From positions 1 to 19,090 of the forward strand of contig JBGAVD010000013.1 of assembly GCA_044228285.1 (NCBI GenBank): a DNA stretch of 19,090 nucleotides, read 5' to 3'. Source of the DNA: JBBATK01 sp044228285. GTDB taxonomy: Bacteria > Bacteroidota > Ignavibacteria > Kapaibacteriales > NICIL-2. How positions within the stretch are numbered: position 1 is the stretch's first letter; each line of letters begins with the position of its first letter. Below, in pieces: positions 7,804 through 15,409 of this stretch. The notes beneath the pieces were generated by a model. That model worked only from the letters and a program-made list of their open reading frames with translations, was not told the DNA's origin and did no database searches. Made by a program: the position numbers and the translations under genes.

Positions 7804-8760
7804 ATGAAGCGTTTCTTTTCTGTTCAGGATTGTGATTCCCTCGGTGATCTGCTCGAGAGTGCAGTACAGCACAAGCAAAAACCCTTGGCTAGTTATGGAG
7901 TAGGGAAACATAAGTGTTTGGGATTACTGTTTTTCAACCCAAGTCTTCGAACGCGCATGAGCTCTCAGCGCGCTGCCTATAACTTGGGAATGGATACGAT
8001 TGTGATGAATGTTGGAGCTGATTCGTGGACACTTGAGACGCGTGATGGTGTGGTCATGGATGGTTCAGCGACAGAGCACATCAAAGACGCCGCGGCTGTG
8101 ATGTCGCAGTATTGCGAGATACTCGGAGTGCGATCATTTGCAGGCCTTAAAGACCGTGAGGCAGACTATGCTGAAGAGACTATGGAGCAGTTTGCGCGCT
8201 ATGCAAAGTGTCCGCTGATCAGTCTAGAATCTGCCACGCGTCATCCTTTGCAATCGTTCGCAGACGTTATAACGATCGAATCGCATAAGAAGACCGAGCG
8301 TCCACGCGTTGTTCTCAGCTGGGCTCCGCATCCCAAAGCATTACCGCAAGCAGTGCCGAACTCCTTTGCAGAGTGGGCAGTGGCTATGAACTATGAACTC
8401 GTGATTGCGCATCCAGAAGGCTACGAACTACATCCTGATTTTAGTCGCGGTGCAATGGTAACGCATGATCAAGATGCAGCACTACGAGGAGCTGACTTCG
8501 TGTATGCAAAGAACTGGTCGAGCTATGAGAATTATGGCGAGATACTGTCGAAGGATATCACATGGCAAATCACCGATGACAAGATGTCGCTAACAAACAA
8601 CGCAAAGTTCATGCATTGTCTGCCGGTGCGTCGCAACATGATCGTCAGCGACTCTGTCATCGACTCAGCCCAATCGCTTGTTATTGAAGAAGCAGCAAAC
8701 CGAGTGGTGAGTATGCAGACAATACTCGAGCGTATGTTGCATTCATTAGCGATGGGTTAG
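7804..8760 (+). CDS. argF': N-succinylornithine/N-acetylornithine carbamoyltransferase
   Basis: It transfers carbamoyl phosphate to N-acylornithine to form N-acylcitrulline. The 318 residues align throughout with the Bacteroides N-succinylornithine transcarbamylase class. The carbamoyl-phosphate loop is FFNPSLRTR (SLRTR instead of the STRTR of ordinary ornithine carbamoyltransferase). SATRHPLQSFAD, WAPHPKALPQAVPNSFAEW, HPEGYEL and HCLPVRRNMIV are all characteristic. The residue reported to set acetyl versus succinyl preference (Pro90 in the Bacteroides enzyme, Glu in the Xanthomonas acetyl enzyme) is Thr90 here (GSATEHI). A small uncharged residue favours succinylornithine, but this is inference. 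The gene follows argC after 128 bases and precedes argB after 161 bases containing a duplicated hairpin. Confidence 0.92.
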   Translation: MKRFFSVQDCDSLGDLLESAVQHKQKPLASYGVGKHKCLGLLFFNPSLRTRMSSQRAAYNLGMDTIVMNVGADSWTLETRDGVVMDGSATEHIKDAAAVMSQYCEILGVRSFAGLKDREADYAEETMEQFARYAKCPLISLESATRHPLQSFADVITIESHKKTERPRVVLSWAPHPKALPQAVPNSFAEWAVAMNYELVIAHPEGYELHPDFSRGAMVTHDQDAALRGADFVYAKNWSSYENYGEILSKDITWQITDDKMSLTNNAKFMHCLPVRRNMIVSDSVIDSAQSLVIEEAANRVVSMQTILERMLHSLAMG

Positions 8761-8765
8761 TGTGA

Positions 8766-8865
8766 ATCTTCAGGAGATTTTTCATTCTCGCGGCGCGATG
8801 CGCCACGAGAGATGTGCGTATATCTTCAGATGATTTTTCATTCTCGCGGCGCGAAGCGCCACGAG
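8766..8865. repeat. Duplicated 44-base hairpin element between argF' and argB
   Basis: Copy A (8766-8809) and copy B (8822-8865) differ at only three bases. Each ends in a hairpin with stem CTCG-c-GGCGC / GCGCC-a-CGAG and a three-base loop (GAT in A, GAA in B). The single C/A mismatch becomes a G-U pair if the minus strand is transcribed. The stem is unchanged and one of the three changes is in the loop. There is no U-tract, so it is not a standard terminator. Confidence 0.85.
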
Positions 8866-8921
8866 TAAGAAAAATACTCTTGATCGTTATGGAGTATGTC
8901 ATTCAATGAAGAGAGGCTGAG

Positions 8922-9692
8922 ATGTCTACTGTACCGATACATATTGTCAAACTCGGTGGTGATGTTGTCGACGACACAACAAAGCGACAACGAGTCTTCG
9001 CGCAGCTGCAACAGTTGGGTACTCCTTTTCTTCTCGTTCACGGCGGAGGCAAGGTTGCAACGCAATTGAGTGAGCAGCTCGGCGTGATGACACAGATGAT
9101 TGAAGGTCGGAGGATCACCGATGCTGAAACGCTGCGCATTGTCACTATGGTCTATGCTGGGCTCATCAACAAAGGAATTGTGGCAGAGCTGCAATCATTG
9201 AAGCTCAACGCCATAGGACTGAGTGGTGTAGACGCGGATCTGCTTCGTGCACATAAGCGTGATCATTCTGAGATTGACTACGGCTTTGTTGGAGATATCG
9301 ACACAGTGCAGACTAGCTTCTTGTTGAAGTTGTTGAATGACTCCATGATTCCTGTGATTGCACCATTAACACATGATGGTGCAGGACAATTGCTAAACAC
9401 CAACGCGGACAGTGTCACAACTCGCATAGCCTGTGCCTTAGCAGAGCACCTGCCAGTGAGAGTACTGATGCTCATGGATAAAGCAGGGGTGTTGCACGAT
9501 GTCGAGGATGCTCAATCTCTCATTGCGGAGATTGACCCCACGCTCTATCAAGACATGCGAGCTCGCGGAGCCATTCATACTGGGATGATCGCCAAACTCG
9601 ACAACGCATTTGAACTCGCTGAGCACAACATTGATGTGTTGCTTTGTTCGTGGCGTGATGTCTTGCACGGCACGCGCGTTGTGACTGGCTGA
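8922..9692 (+). CDS. argB: N-acylglutamate kinase
   Basis: It phosphorylates N-acylglutamate, the second step of arginine synthesis. It has 256 residues, of the amino acid kinase fold. Motifs are the start HIVKLGGDVV, the glycine-rich VHGGGK, EGRRITDAETL, and NTNADSVTTRIA near the substrate site; RGAIHTGMIAKLDNAFEL is the usual C-terminal segment. The N-terminal helix found in arginine-inhibited hexameric enzymes is absent, so strong feedback by arginine is not predicted from sequence. GAGAGG (8911-8916) five bases before the ATG may act as a ribosome site. It lies between argF' and argE, as is usual in Bacteroidota clusters. Confidence 0.93.
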   Translation: MSTVPIHIVKLGGDVVDDTTKRQRVFAQLQQLGTPFLLVHGGGKVATQLSEQLGVMTQMIEGRRITDAETLRIVTMVYAGLINKGIVAELQSLKLNAIGLSGVDADLLRAHKRDHSEIDYGFVGDIDTVQTSFLLKLLNDSMIPVIAPLTHDGAGQLLNTNADSVTTRIACALAEHLPVRVLMLMDKAGVLHDVEDAQSLIAEIDPTLYQDMRARGAIHTGMIAKLDNAFELAEHNIDVLLCSWRDVLHGTRVVTG

Positions 9693-9784
9693 GATAGTGG
9701 ATTCTTGGCGACGAGAGCCAAAAAAGAGCGAGCAGCAGTGAAGTGCAAACAAGAGATAACAATAGGACAAAAAGGCAGGGCATT

Positions 9785-10879
9785 GTGAGTACAGAGAAGA
9801 CCATACAAGAACTCAGCAGCGCAGCAATTGATGTTTTGCGGAGTCTCATTGCCATACCATCACTTAGTCGCGAGGAGTCTGCCGCTGCAGACTGCATGCA
9901 AGCCTTTCTTGAAGCGCATGGCGCAGTTGTGACAAGAGAGATGAACAACATGTGGTCGTGCAATAGCCACTTTGACAGTGCAAAGCCAACAATCCTGCTG
10001 AATTCGCATCTCGACACAGTGAAAGCCAATGCTGATTGGACGCGCAATCCATTCGAAGCCGTGGTCGAGGAAGCTACGTTGTATGGCTTAGGTGCAAACG
10101 ATGCAGGCGGAGCCTTAGTGAGCTATGCCGCGACCTTTCTTGTGTTTCGTGAACGAGAGGATCTGCACTTCAATCTCGTGTACGCGCCGACGGCAGAAGA
10201 GGAGATAAGTGGTGCGAACGGAATAGCCGCATTGCTGCCAAAGTTACCGCGAATTGATGCAGCGCTCGTTGGCGAGCCAACGCAGATGCAGGTGGCAATT
10301 GCCGAGAAAGGATTGATGGTGTTGCGATGTACTGCACATGGTGCAAGCGGACATGCAGCGCGAAATGAGGGTGTTAATGCGATTGACATTGCGATGCGTG
10401 ATATACAATGGCTGCATAGCTACAGATTCGACAGAGAATCGTCTCTGTTGGGTCCAGTAAAAATGACCACCACCATGATCAACGCTGGCACCCAACACAA
10501 CGTCGTACCCGATCGATGCAGCTTCACGGTGGATGTGCGCAGCACAGACGCATACAGCAACGATGAAATACTCGACATCGTACGAGGCCATGTACAATCT
10601 GAGATCAGCGAAGTGTCCAAGCGTTTGCAGCCGTCGCGCATTGACAAGGACCACGTTCTTGTGCAAGCAGCGGAGGCGATGGCTATGCGTTGTTATGGAT
10701 CGCCGACACTATCAGATCAAGCATTGCTGCCAATGCCAAGTATTAAGATTGGTCCTGGAGACAGTGCTCGTTCTCATACTGCAGATGAGTACATACTGTT
10801 GGAGGAGATTCATGATGGAGTTCGTCAACTTTGTCAGTTCTTAGAGAGCGTTAACACACTCTTAAAGCAAAAGCAATAA
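9785..10879 (+). CDS. argE: N-acylornithine/N-acylcitrulline deacylase, M20 metallopeptidase family (ArgE-like)
   Basis: It removes the acyl group late in the pathway; with an ArgF' enzyme the substrate is expected to be N-acylcitrulline rather than N-acylornithine. The start chosen is GTG at 9785 (364 residues, beginning MSTEKTIQEL), which fits family length and follows the purine-rich GGCAGGG; the frame is open to a GTG at 9743 but that extension looks non-family. The dinuclear zinc site is complete: His75 and Asp77 in NSHLDTV, Asp106 in GANDAGG, catalytic Glu138 with Glu139 in PTAEEE, Glu164 in VGEPT and His331 near ARSHTADEY. The central dimerisation lid includes GASGHAA. It sits between argB and argH in the same direction. 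Confidence 0.9.
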   Translation: MSTEKTIQELSSAAIDVLRSLIAIPSLSREESAAADCMQAFLEAHGAVVTREMNNMWSCNSHFDSAKPTILLNSHLDTVKANADWTRNPFEAVVEEATLYGLGANDAGGALVSYAATFLVFREREDLHFNLVYAPTAEEEISGANGIAALLPKLPRIDAALVGEPTQMQVAIAEKGLMVLRCTAHGASGHAARNEGVNAIDIAMRDIQWLHSYRFDRESSLLGPVKMTTTMINAGTQHNVVPDRCSFTVDVRSTDAYSNDEILDIVRGHVQSEISEVSKRLQPSRIDKDHVLVQAAEAMAMRCYGSPTLSDQALLPMPSIKIGPGDSARSHTADEYILLEEIHDGVRQLCQFLESVNTLLKQKQ

Positions 10880-10904
10880 GAGTCTATCTATACAGAAAGA
10901 CAAT

Positions 10905-12257
10905 ATGAAACTTTGGGACAAGGGACAGAGCACACAGCGCAGTGTTGAAGAGTTTAGCGTTGGCATGGATCGAGAGTTTGATCTGCTGCTTGCGGAGCAT
11001 GACGTCGTAGCATCAATTGCACACGCTATTATGCTGCAAGAGGTTGGGATACTTAGTGAGCCAGAGTGTGCATCATTGGTCGCTGAGCTACGCAGGATTC
11101 ACAGCACTATCATCGCTGGAGAGTTTCGCATTGACGAGAGTTGTGAAGACGTACACTCACAAATCGAGCTCATGTTGACGCAGCGGGTTGGGGAAGCGGG
11201 GAAGAAGATTCATACTGGTCGTTCGCGGAACGATCAGGTGTTGGTAGATCTCAAGTTGTACATGCGTGCGCAATTGAGTGAGTTACGTGTGAGTGTTCGG
11301 TCATTGTATGAAGTGCTCATGCATGCTGCTGAGCGGCATGCTAAGGTCTTGCTTCCAGGCTATACCCATTTTCAGATAGCAATGCCATCATCCTTCGGAT
11401 TGTGGTTTAGTGCCTATGCCGAGTCACTTGTCGACGACATGGAGCAGCTCGTCGCAGCCTACAACATCATCAACAAAAACCCACTCGGCTCGGCTGCTGG
11501 ATACGGATCAACCTTTGCCTTAGAGCGTGAGCGCACGACATCGCTCTTAGGATTCGCGCACATGAATGTGAGTTCGGTGTATGCACAAATGACGCGTGGC
11601 AAAGCAGAGCGAGTGTGTGCAGTTGCCATGGCATCCATAGCATCAACACTAAGCAAGCTTGCATATGATGTGTGTTTGTACTCATCGCAGAACTTCGCCT
11701 TTCTCAAGCTTCCCAGTGATTACACAACCGGGTCCAGCTTGATGCCGCACAAAAACAATCCAGACGTATTCGAGCTCATTCGAGCGCGCTGCAATCGTTT
11801 ACAAGCATTGCCGAACGACATCGCGATGATCACAACCAATCTTCCCTCGGGATACCATCGCGACTTTCAGATTCTAAAAGAGCTCGTTTTCCCAGCATTT
11901 GTGGAGCTAGGTACATGTCTGGCTATGTGTAAAGAAGCTCTTCCTCAGCTAGAGTTAAGCACGCAGATCTTAGATGATCCCAAGTATGCCTATCTCTATA
12001 GCGTTGATGCCGTACACCATCTTGTGCAGCAAGGTCAGAGTTTTCGGGATGCCTATCGTACAGTTGGAGAGCAAATCCAGCGCGGCGAGTTCCAAGCACC
12101 AAGCTCAAGCGATAGTAGTAGTCATGAAGGGAGCATCAACAATCTACGTTTAGATCTCATTGAGAAGCAGATGGCAGAAGTTCAGAGCAAAGTAGACTGG
12201 TCTGCTGCCGACCGAGCAATAGCCAGTTTAGTACAGAATAGCGAGCGCAAGAGCTAA
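10905..12257 (+). CDS. argH: Argininosuccinate lyase
   Basis: It splits argininosuccinate into arginine and fumarate, the last step of the pathway. It has 450 residues, of the fumarase/aspartase superfamily. The N-terminal part has HSQIELML and TGRSRNDQV, His154 is in PGYTHFQIAMP, and the mobile signature loop is TGSSLMPHKNNPD (residues 276-287) with the catalytic Ser. The common form of that loop is GSSIMPQKKNPD, so His and Asn replace Gln and Lys, a moderate variation. A short Ser-rich stretch (SSSDSSS, ~407-413) occurs near the C-terminus. The gene begins 25 bases after argE, consistent with co-transcription, and is the last gene of the cluster. Confidence 0.94.
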   Translation: MKLWDKGQSTQRSVEEFSVGMDREFDLLLAEHDVVASIAHAIMLQEVGILSEPECASLVAELRRIHSTIIAGEFRIDESCEDVHSQIELMLTQRVGEAGKKIHTGRSRNDQVLVDLKLYMRAQLSELRVSVRSLYEVLMHAAERHAKVLLPGYTHFQIAMPSSFGLWFSAYAESLVDDMEQLVAAYNIINKNPLGSAAGYGSTFALERERTTSLLGFAHMNVSSVYAQMTRGKAERVCAVAMASIASTLSKLAYDVCLYSSQNFAFLKLPSDYTTGSSLMPHKNNPDVFELIRARCNRLQALPNDIAMITTNLPSGYHRDFQILKELVFPAFVELGTCLAMCKEALPQLELSTQILDDPKYAYLYSVDAVHHLVQQGQSFRDAYRTVGEQIQRGEFQAPSSSDSSSHEGSINNLRLDLIEKQMAEVQSKVDWSAADRAIASLVQNSERKS

Positions 12258-12383
12258 GAACTCAGCAAGCACAAAGACGGCTACTGATACAGATGGATCC
12301 AGGTATTTTTCGTCTGAAGATCAAGCCAGAACCCAAAAAAGCGTCGAATTCACGAAAAAAGCGCCCTAATTCCCAAAATTCCT

Positions 12384-12413
12384 TTTGTTTTTCCGCAACT
12401 TCTCCTATCTTTG
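12384..12413 (+). promoter_or_regulatory. Bacteroidota-type promoter of the tRNA gene
   Basis: TTTG at 12384-12387 is followed after 18 bases by TATCTTTG at 12406-12413, an exact match to TAnnTTTG. Transcription would start near 12418, about 20 bases before the tRNA. The palindrome TGTGATCACA (12421-12430) lies in this leader. Confidence 0.8.
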
Positions 12414-12437
12414 TGACCCTTGTGATCACACAAGAAC

Positions 12438-12512
12438 GGGAGCTTAGCTCAGCTGGTTCAGAGCATCTGCCTTACAAGCAGAGGGTCGGGGGTTCGAATC
12501 CCTCAGCTCCCA
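12438..12512 (+). tRNA. tRNA-Val (anticodon TAC)
   Basis: A full cloverleaf can be drawn. The acceptor GGGAGCT pairs with AGCTCCC and the D stem is GCTC/GAGC. The anticodon stem TCTGC/GCAGA encloses the loop CTTACAA, giving anticodon TAC for valine codons. The T arm GGGGG-TTCGAAT-CCCTC has one G-U pair. The 3' CCA is not encoded (CAC follows the discriminator A). Promoter and terminator flank it closely, so it is a single-gene transcript. Confidence 0.96.
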
Positions 12513-12516
12513 CACT

Positions 12517-12557
12517 AAAAAGCCGCAAATCTTGATTGATTTGCGGCTTTTTTTTGT
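12517..12557 (+). terminator. Intrinsic terminator after tRNA-Val
   Basis: The stem AAGCCGCAAATC / GATTTGCGGCTT with loop TTGATT is followed by a run of T. The A-run on the left side gives a T-run on the minus strand too, so it may also stop transcripts coming from the S41 gene through the repeat array. Confidence 0.92.
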
Positions 12558-12619
12558 GTTACATATGCGCGTCATTTCATGACTCGGGTTCGATTGTCGT
12601 GTAACGGCTCTCGCCCCGT

Positions 12620-13018
12620 CGCGTCACGGCTTAGTCGTGACGCGCTGAGATCCAGCGCCTGACAGCACGGAGCACTAAGCTCATCGCGTCGCGACTTACG
12701 CTCACCCGTCACGTCAAGACTTAGTCGTGACGCGTTGAGAGAGATACTCTACAAGAGACATTGAGAGCCTCAGCTCCGCTGAGACCCTCATGCTAACAAG
12801 TCCGTCGCGTCACGACTTAGTCGTGACGCTTGTGAGAGATACTCTACAAGAGACATTGAGAGCCTCAGCTCCGCTGAGACCCTCATGCTAACAAGTCCGT
12901 CGCGTCACGACCTAGTCGTGACGCTTGTGAGAGATACTCTACAAGAGACATTGAGAGCCTCAGCTCTGCTGAGACCCTCATGCTTTAAACCCGTCGCGTC
13001 ACGACTTAGTCGTGCCGC
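12620..13018 (+). repeat. Tandem array of ~95-bp palindrome-rich repeats
   Basis: The array has five palindrome (P) copies at 12620-12644, 12708-12734 (degenerate), 12807-12829 (perfect, arm GCGTCACGACT around one T), 12902-12924 and 12996-13018. Successive starts from the third copy are 95 and 94 bases apart. The intervening ~72 bases are nearly identical in three units and hold two more hairpins: R (CTTGTgAGAG-ATA-CTCTACAAG) and Q (CTCAGC-TCC-GCTGAG, flanked by GAG/CTC). The segment 12645-12707 is a decayed unit. The near identity indicates recent tandem duplication. The last P overlaps the 3' end of the S41 gene. The interval between tRNA terminator and S41 gene contains nothing else recognisable apart from ~60 plain bases at 12558-12619. 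Confidence 0.92.
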
Positions 13019-14037
13019 CCTGAAGACTCCATCAACCACTTCTTAGCCTGTGTTACACAACCATCCTGTTGTATGTCTTCGATGATCTCGAAGGGAATAG
13101 ACTCGTCGACGGGTATGGTGCTATTGTAGACTTTACCATTGCGATCTGCGAAATAGCCTGTTGAGATAGCGAGGATGAGTTCATTGTTGATGATCTCCCA
13201 ATTAGTGTTGGTGGTATAGCCACCAGTCTCCTCACCAAAGAAGCGAGTGTTTTGGCGTCCTTTGAAGGTGGTTGCTACGAGTTCACCTGAACTAACCGTC
13301 CACCGACTTGTGAGCACCGCAACTTTGGGCGTTGTTGCAAATCGAACTTTTGAGGGCAGTCGAGTACCATCAAAACCGCCGTAGTAGAAACTTCCTTTTT
13401 TGATGTTCCACTCGAACTGAGTTTTCGACTCTGCATCGACAAGCTTGCCAACTAAGCCATCGCCAACGAGTGGTGCTAATCCTTCCATCATGGGATTCAT
13501 GTTGCCTCCACCGTTATACCGTAGATCTACAATCCAGTGGAGAATCTTCTTCTTTGCCATTAACTCAATAGCGCGACGTATACTCTTGGCTTCAGCTGGA
13601 CCATTTGTTCTTGGACCTATTCCCACAACTCGCAAATAGGCAATGTTGCTGTCGAGCAGCTGATATTGAAAACGCGCACTGGTATCGTTCACACGCTTCC
13701 ATGTTTTGAGATCGCGCTCGCGTGTGTCGGTCTTCCTTGTCTCATTCTCAGCCGTAAAGAATCCTAGAGTGGCAAAGCTCTTTGCGTCGAGAACTCGTCC
13801 GTGGTGATCGCGTAAGCCGTTGATGAGGGCGACGAGTGCTGGCTTGAGGTCTGATAATTTCTTCGCTCCTGCTGCCTTGGCTCTGACTTGCTTTTGCAAT
13901 GTGTCCCACTGTATGGTAGAACTATACATCGACGTTGCCCGAGCTCGAGCGAGGACGGAATCAATGAGGACTGAGGGCTTTGTTTGCGCACTGAGGATGC
14001 TCGTGCAGAGAACGAAGAGGACTGTCAGGACTTTCAT
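13006..14037 (-). CDS. Secreted S41-family (C-terminal processing type) peptidase
   Basis: It has 343 residues when started at the ATG at 14037, where a signal peptide begins (MKVLTVLFVLCTSILSAQ, cleavage after AQ near residue 18); an in-frame upstream extension to 14094 is unlikely. Features of the S41 fold are VDLRYNGGGNM, then TSRWTVSSGELVATTFKG with presumed nucleophile Ser249, and FFGEETGGYTTN. A helical segment precedes the catalytic domain, and no PDZ domain is evident, unlike CtpA/Prc. It is probably periplasmic and cleaves a peptide of unknown identity. The stop codon and last residues (RHD) are encoded by palindrome copy 5 of the tandem array. It lies 87 bases after the YdeI-like gene on the same strand; membership of that operon is uncertain. 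Confidence 0.88.
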   Translation of the reverse strand: MKVLTVLFVLCTSILSAQTKPSVLIDSVLARARATSMYSSTIQWDTLQKQVRAKAAGAKKLSDLKPALVALINGLRDHHGRVLDAKSFATLGFFTAENETRKTDTRERDLKTWKRVNDTSARFQYQLLDSNIAYLRVVGIGPRTNGPAEAKSIRRAIELMAKKKILHWIVDLRYNGGGNMNPMMEGLAPLVGDGLVGKLVDAESKTQFEWNIKKGSFYYGGFDGTRLPSKVRFATTPKVAVLTSRWTVSSGELVATTFKGRQNTRFFGEETGGYTTNTNWEIINNELILAISTGYFADRNGKVYNSTIPVDESIPFEIIEDIQQDGCVTQAKKWLMESSGRHD

Positions 14038-14124
14038 AGCCAGTGAAACCGTGAAGTAGGTAATGCTACTGCGAAAGTAGGGAGCTACAGTCAAATGAGC
14101 TGCCTGTCTTCAAGAGAAACTGAA

Positions 14125-14727
14125 CTAGTCGTTGAGTCCTTTGCCTGCCAGTATTGCTGCTTTGTACTTCTCAATTCTGGCAATACGCGTCTTGCTTTGC
14201 TTTGCGCCAGCGAAGTGGAGAAGATAGGCTCTCTGACGTCCAGGACTGAGTGCGGCAAAAGCTTTCTTGAGCTTCGCGTTGGTGTCGAGCACGTGCTGGA
14301 ACTCCTCCACGACTTCAAACTCCGCAACGTCCTTGAATACTACCTTTAATCCTGCTTGCTCAATGGCTACTGCCTCGGCTATATGTTGTTGTAGGGCCTG
14401 TGCGCACTCAGACACTTCCTTCACCGAGTGAAATCGTGCTTGACGAGCAGCCTGTGTATTCTTGGTTTGTTGCACGAGTAGACCAAATCGATCCTGCAAA
14501 AGTGACCCCTTGCAAAACAGTATGGCACAGTAGTCTTTAAACTCATGCAGCAAAACAACATTCGTGCCTTGGTAGGTATAACAGGGAACTCCCCATTTAA
14601 GCTCCTCTACTAGATTCAGATCTGCAGCACAACTAAGTACAACTGCACGCAGCTTTGTAAGCTCTTTCTGCCATTTCTGCGAACGCTCAATGTACGCGTC
14701 CACCTTTGAGTTTAATCCTTTTGACAT
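14125..14727 (-). CDS. YdeI/OmpD-associated-family protein (DUF1801 plus OmdA-type tail)
   Basis: It has 200 residues from the ATG at 14727 (MSKGLNSKVDAYIERSQKWQ); the frame is open upstream but the family start fits here. The N-terminal ~110 residues match the DUF1801/YdhG-like fold (LKWGVPCYTYQGTNVVLLHEFKDYCAILFCKGSLL). The C-terminal ~60 residues match the YdeI/OmdA segment (LKKAFAALSPGRQRAYLLHFAGAKQSKTRIARIEKYKAAI). The biochemical function of this family is not established; members often occur beside ArsR/AHSA1 genes. It is cytoplasmic by appearance, with no signal peptide. It follows the DUF4256 gene after 120 bases that contain a strong hairpin, so it may be partly uncoupled from that gene. 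Confidence 0.85.
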   Translation of the reverse strand: MSKGLNSKVDAYIERSQKWQKELTKLRAVVLSCAADLNLVEELKWGVPCYTYQGTNVVLLHEFKDYCAILFCKGSLLQDRFGLLVQQTKNTQAARQARFHSVKEVSECAQALQQHIAEAVAIEQAGLKVVFKDVAEFEVVEEFQHVLDTNAKLKKAFAALSPGRQRAYLLHFAGAKQSKTRIARIEKYKAAILAGKGLND

Positions 14728-14763
14728 AAAGAGATGAGAAGTAATGTAGAGAATACTGTCGTT

Positions 14764-14787
14764 CATGCGATGCTTCGCATCCGCATG
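14764..14787. repeat. Hairpin in the DUF4256-YdeI gap
   Basis: CATGCGATGC and GCATcCGCATG pair over 10 bp around a TTC loop with one bulged base. No U-tract follows on either strand. It could lower read-through or protect the upstream mRNA end. A second weaker hairpin (ACAGTG-CTTT-CACTGT, 14833-14848) overlaps the stop codon of the DUF4256 gene. Confidence 0.6.
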
Positions 14788-14847
14788 TCGATGCTGTGTT
14801 GCGGGTATTAATACTGCTCGTAACACGTTTGGACAGTGCTTTCACTG

Positions 14848-15405
14848 TTAGACTCGTAGCGAAGCGCGGAAGCCGCGCGCAGCATAATATGACTCTGCAC
14901 CATTGTGGTACACGAATACATGGTCGTAACGATAGTCTGCAAAGATTGCACCCTTCAGCTTACGAATAGGCTCAGGAGTGCGTATCCAACTAGAGGTTTT
15001 CGCATCGAAGTGTCCAAGCTTCTGCAAACTGCGGTACTGATCTTCATCAAGGATCTCAATACCCATGCTCTCAGCCATCTCAAGAGCACTGCCCTGAGGT
15101 CTGTTCTCTTTGCGAGATTCCCAGGCAGCGCGGTCGTAGCAGAGGCTGCGACGTCCCTTTGGACTCTCCGCTGCGCAATCAAAAAACACCACCTCGGATG
15201 TCTTCTTGTCGATAGCAACAACATCGGGTTCACCTCCACTTTGCTCCATTTCATTCAATGACCAAAGTGCTGAAGGTGATGCTTCAAGTCGGCTCTGTAC
15301 TGCACTCCACTCGACTCCTTTGTGCCGTTGCATATTCTTCTCAAAGCGCTCTTGTAACAAACGCAGTATCTCTTTGCTCTGCTTTGCTGAAAGTTCTTTC
15401 TTCAT
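14848..15405 (-). CDS. DUF4256-family protein
   Basis: It has 185 residues from the ATG at 15405 (MKKELSAKQSKEILRLLQERF); upstream in-frame codons overlap the DoxX gene and are not family-like. The sequence matches DUF4256 along its whole length: NMQRHKGVEWSAVQSRLE, WSLNEMEQSGGEPDVV, VVFFDCAAESPKGRRSLCYD, ALEMAESMGIEILDEDQYR, SSWIRTPEPIRKLKGAIFAD and VYHNGAESYYAARGFR. The function of this family is unknown. It is soluble and has no signal peptide. The gene starts four bases after the DoxX stop, so the two are almost surely co-expressed. This association with ArsR, AHSA1 and DoxX partners suggests a role in the same response, which is inference. Confidence 0.88.
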   Translation of the reverse strand: MKKELSAKQSKEILRLLQERFEKNMQRHKGVEWSAVQSRLEASPSALWSLNEMEQSGGEPDVVAIDKKTSEVVFFDCAAESPKGRRSLCYDRAAWESRKENRPQGSALEMAESMGIEILDEDQYRSLQKLGHFDAKTSSWIRTPEPIRKLKGAIFADYRYDHVFVYHNGAESYYAARGFRASLRV

Positions 15406-15409
15406 GCTA

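Noticed and set aside
9705..9721. Hairpin TTGGC...GCCAA between argB and argE as a terminator
   Set aside because: The stem is five bases and is followed by A rather than T on the plus strand; argB and argE are probably co-transcribed.
10244..10666. A 140-codon minus-strand ORF inside argE
   Set aside because: It is antisense to a gene with a complete set of catalytic residues; a frame shadow.
12293..12535. An 80-codon plus-strand ORF
   Set aside because: It runs through the tRNA promoter, the tRNA and the terminator, and has no family resemblance.
12578..12607. T-arm-like string GGGTTCGATT suggesting a tRNA remnant or attachment site
   Set aside because: Only about ten bases match, there is no acceptor or anticodon arm, and no integrase is present.
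12807..12829. Palindrome as a Xer/dif recombination site
   Set aside because: It lacks the two distinct arm halves and central spacer of dif sites, and several copies occur close together.
12620..13018. Possible CRISPR array
   Set aside because: The stretches between palindromes are nearly identical to each other, not unique spacers, the ~95-base period is wrong, and no cas gene is nearby.
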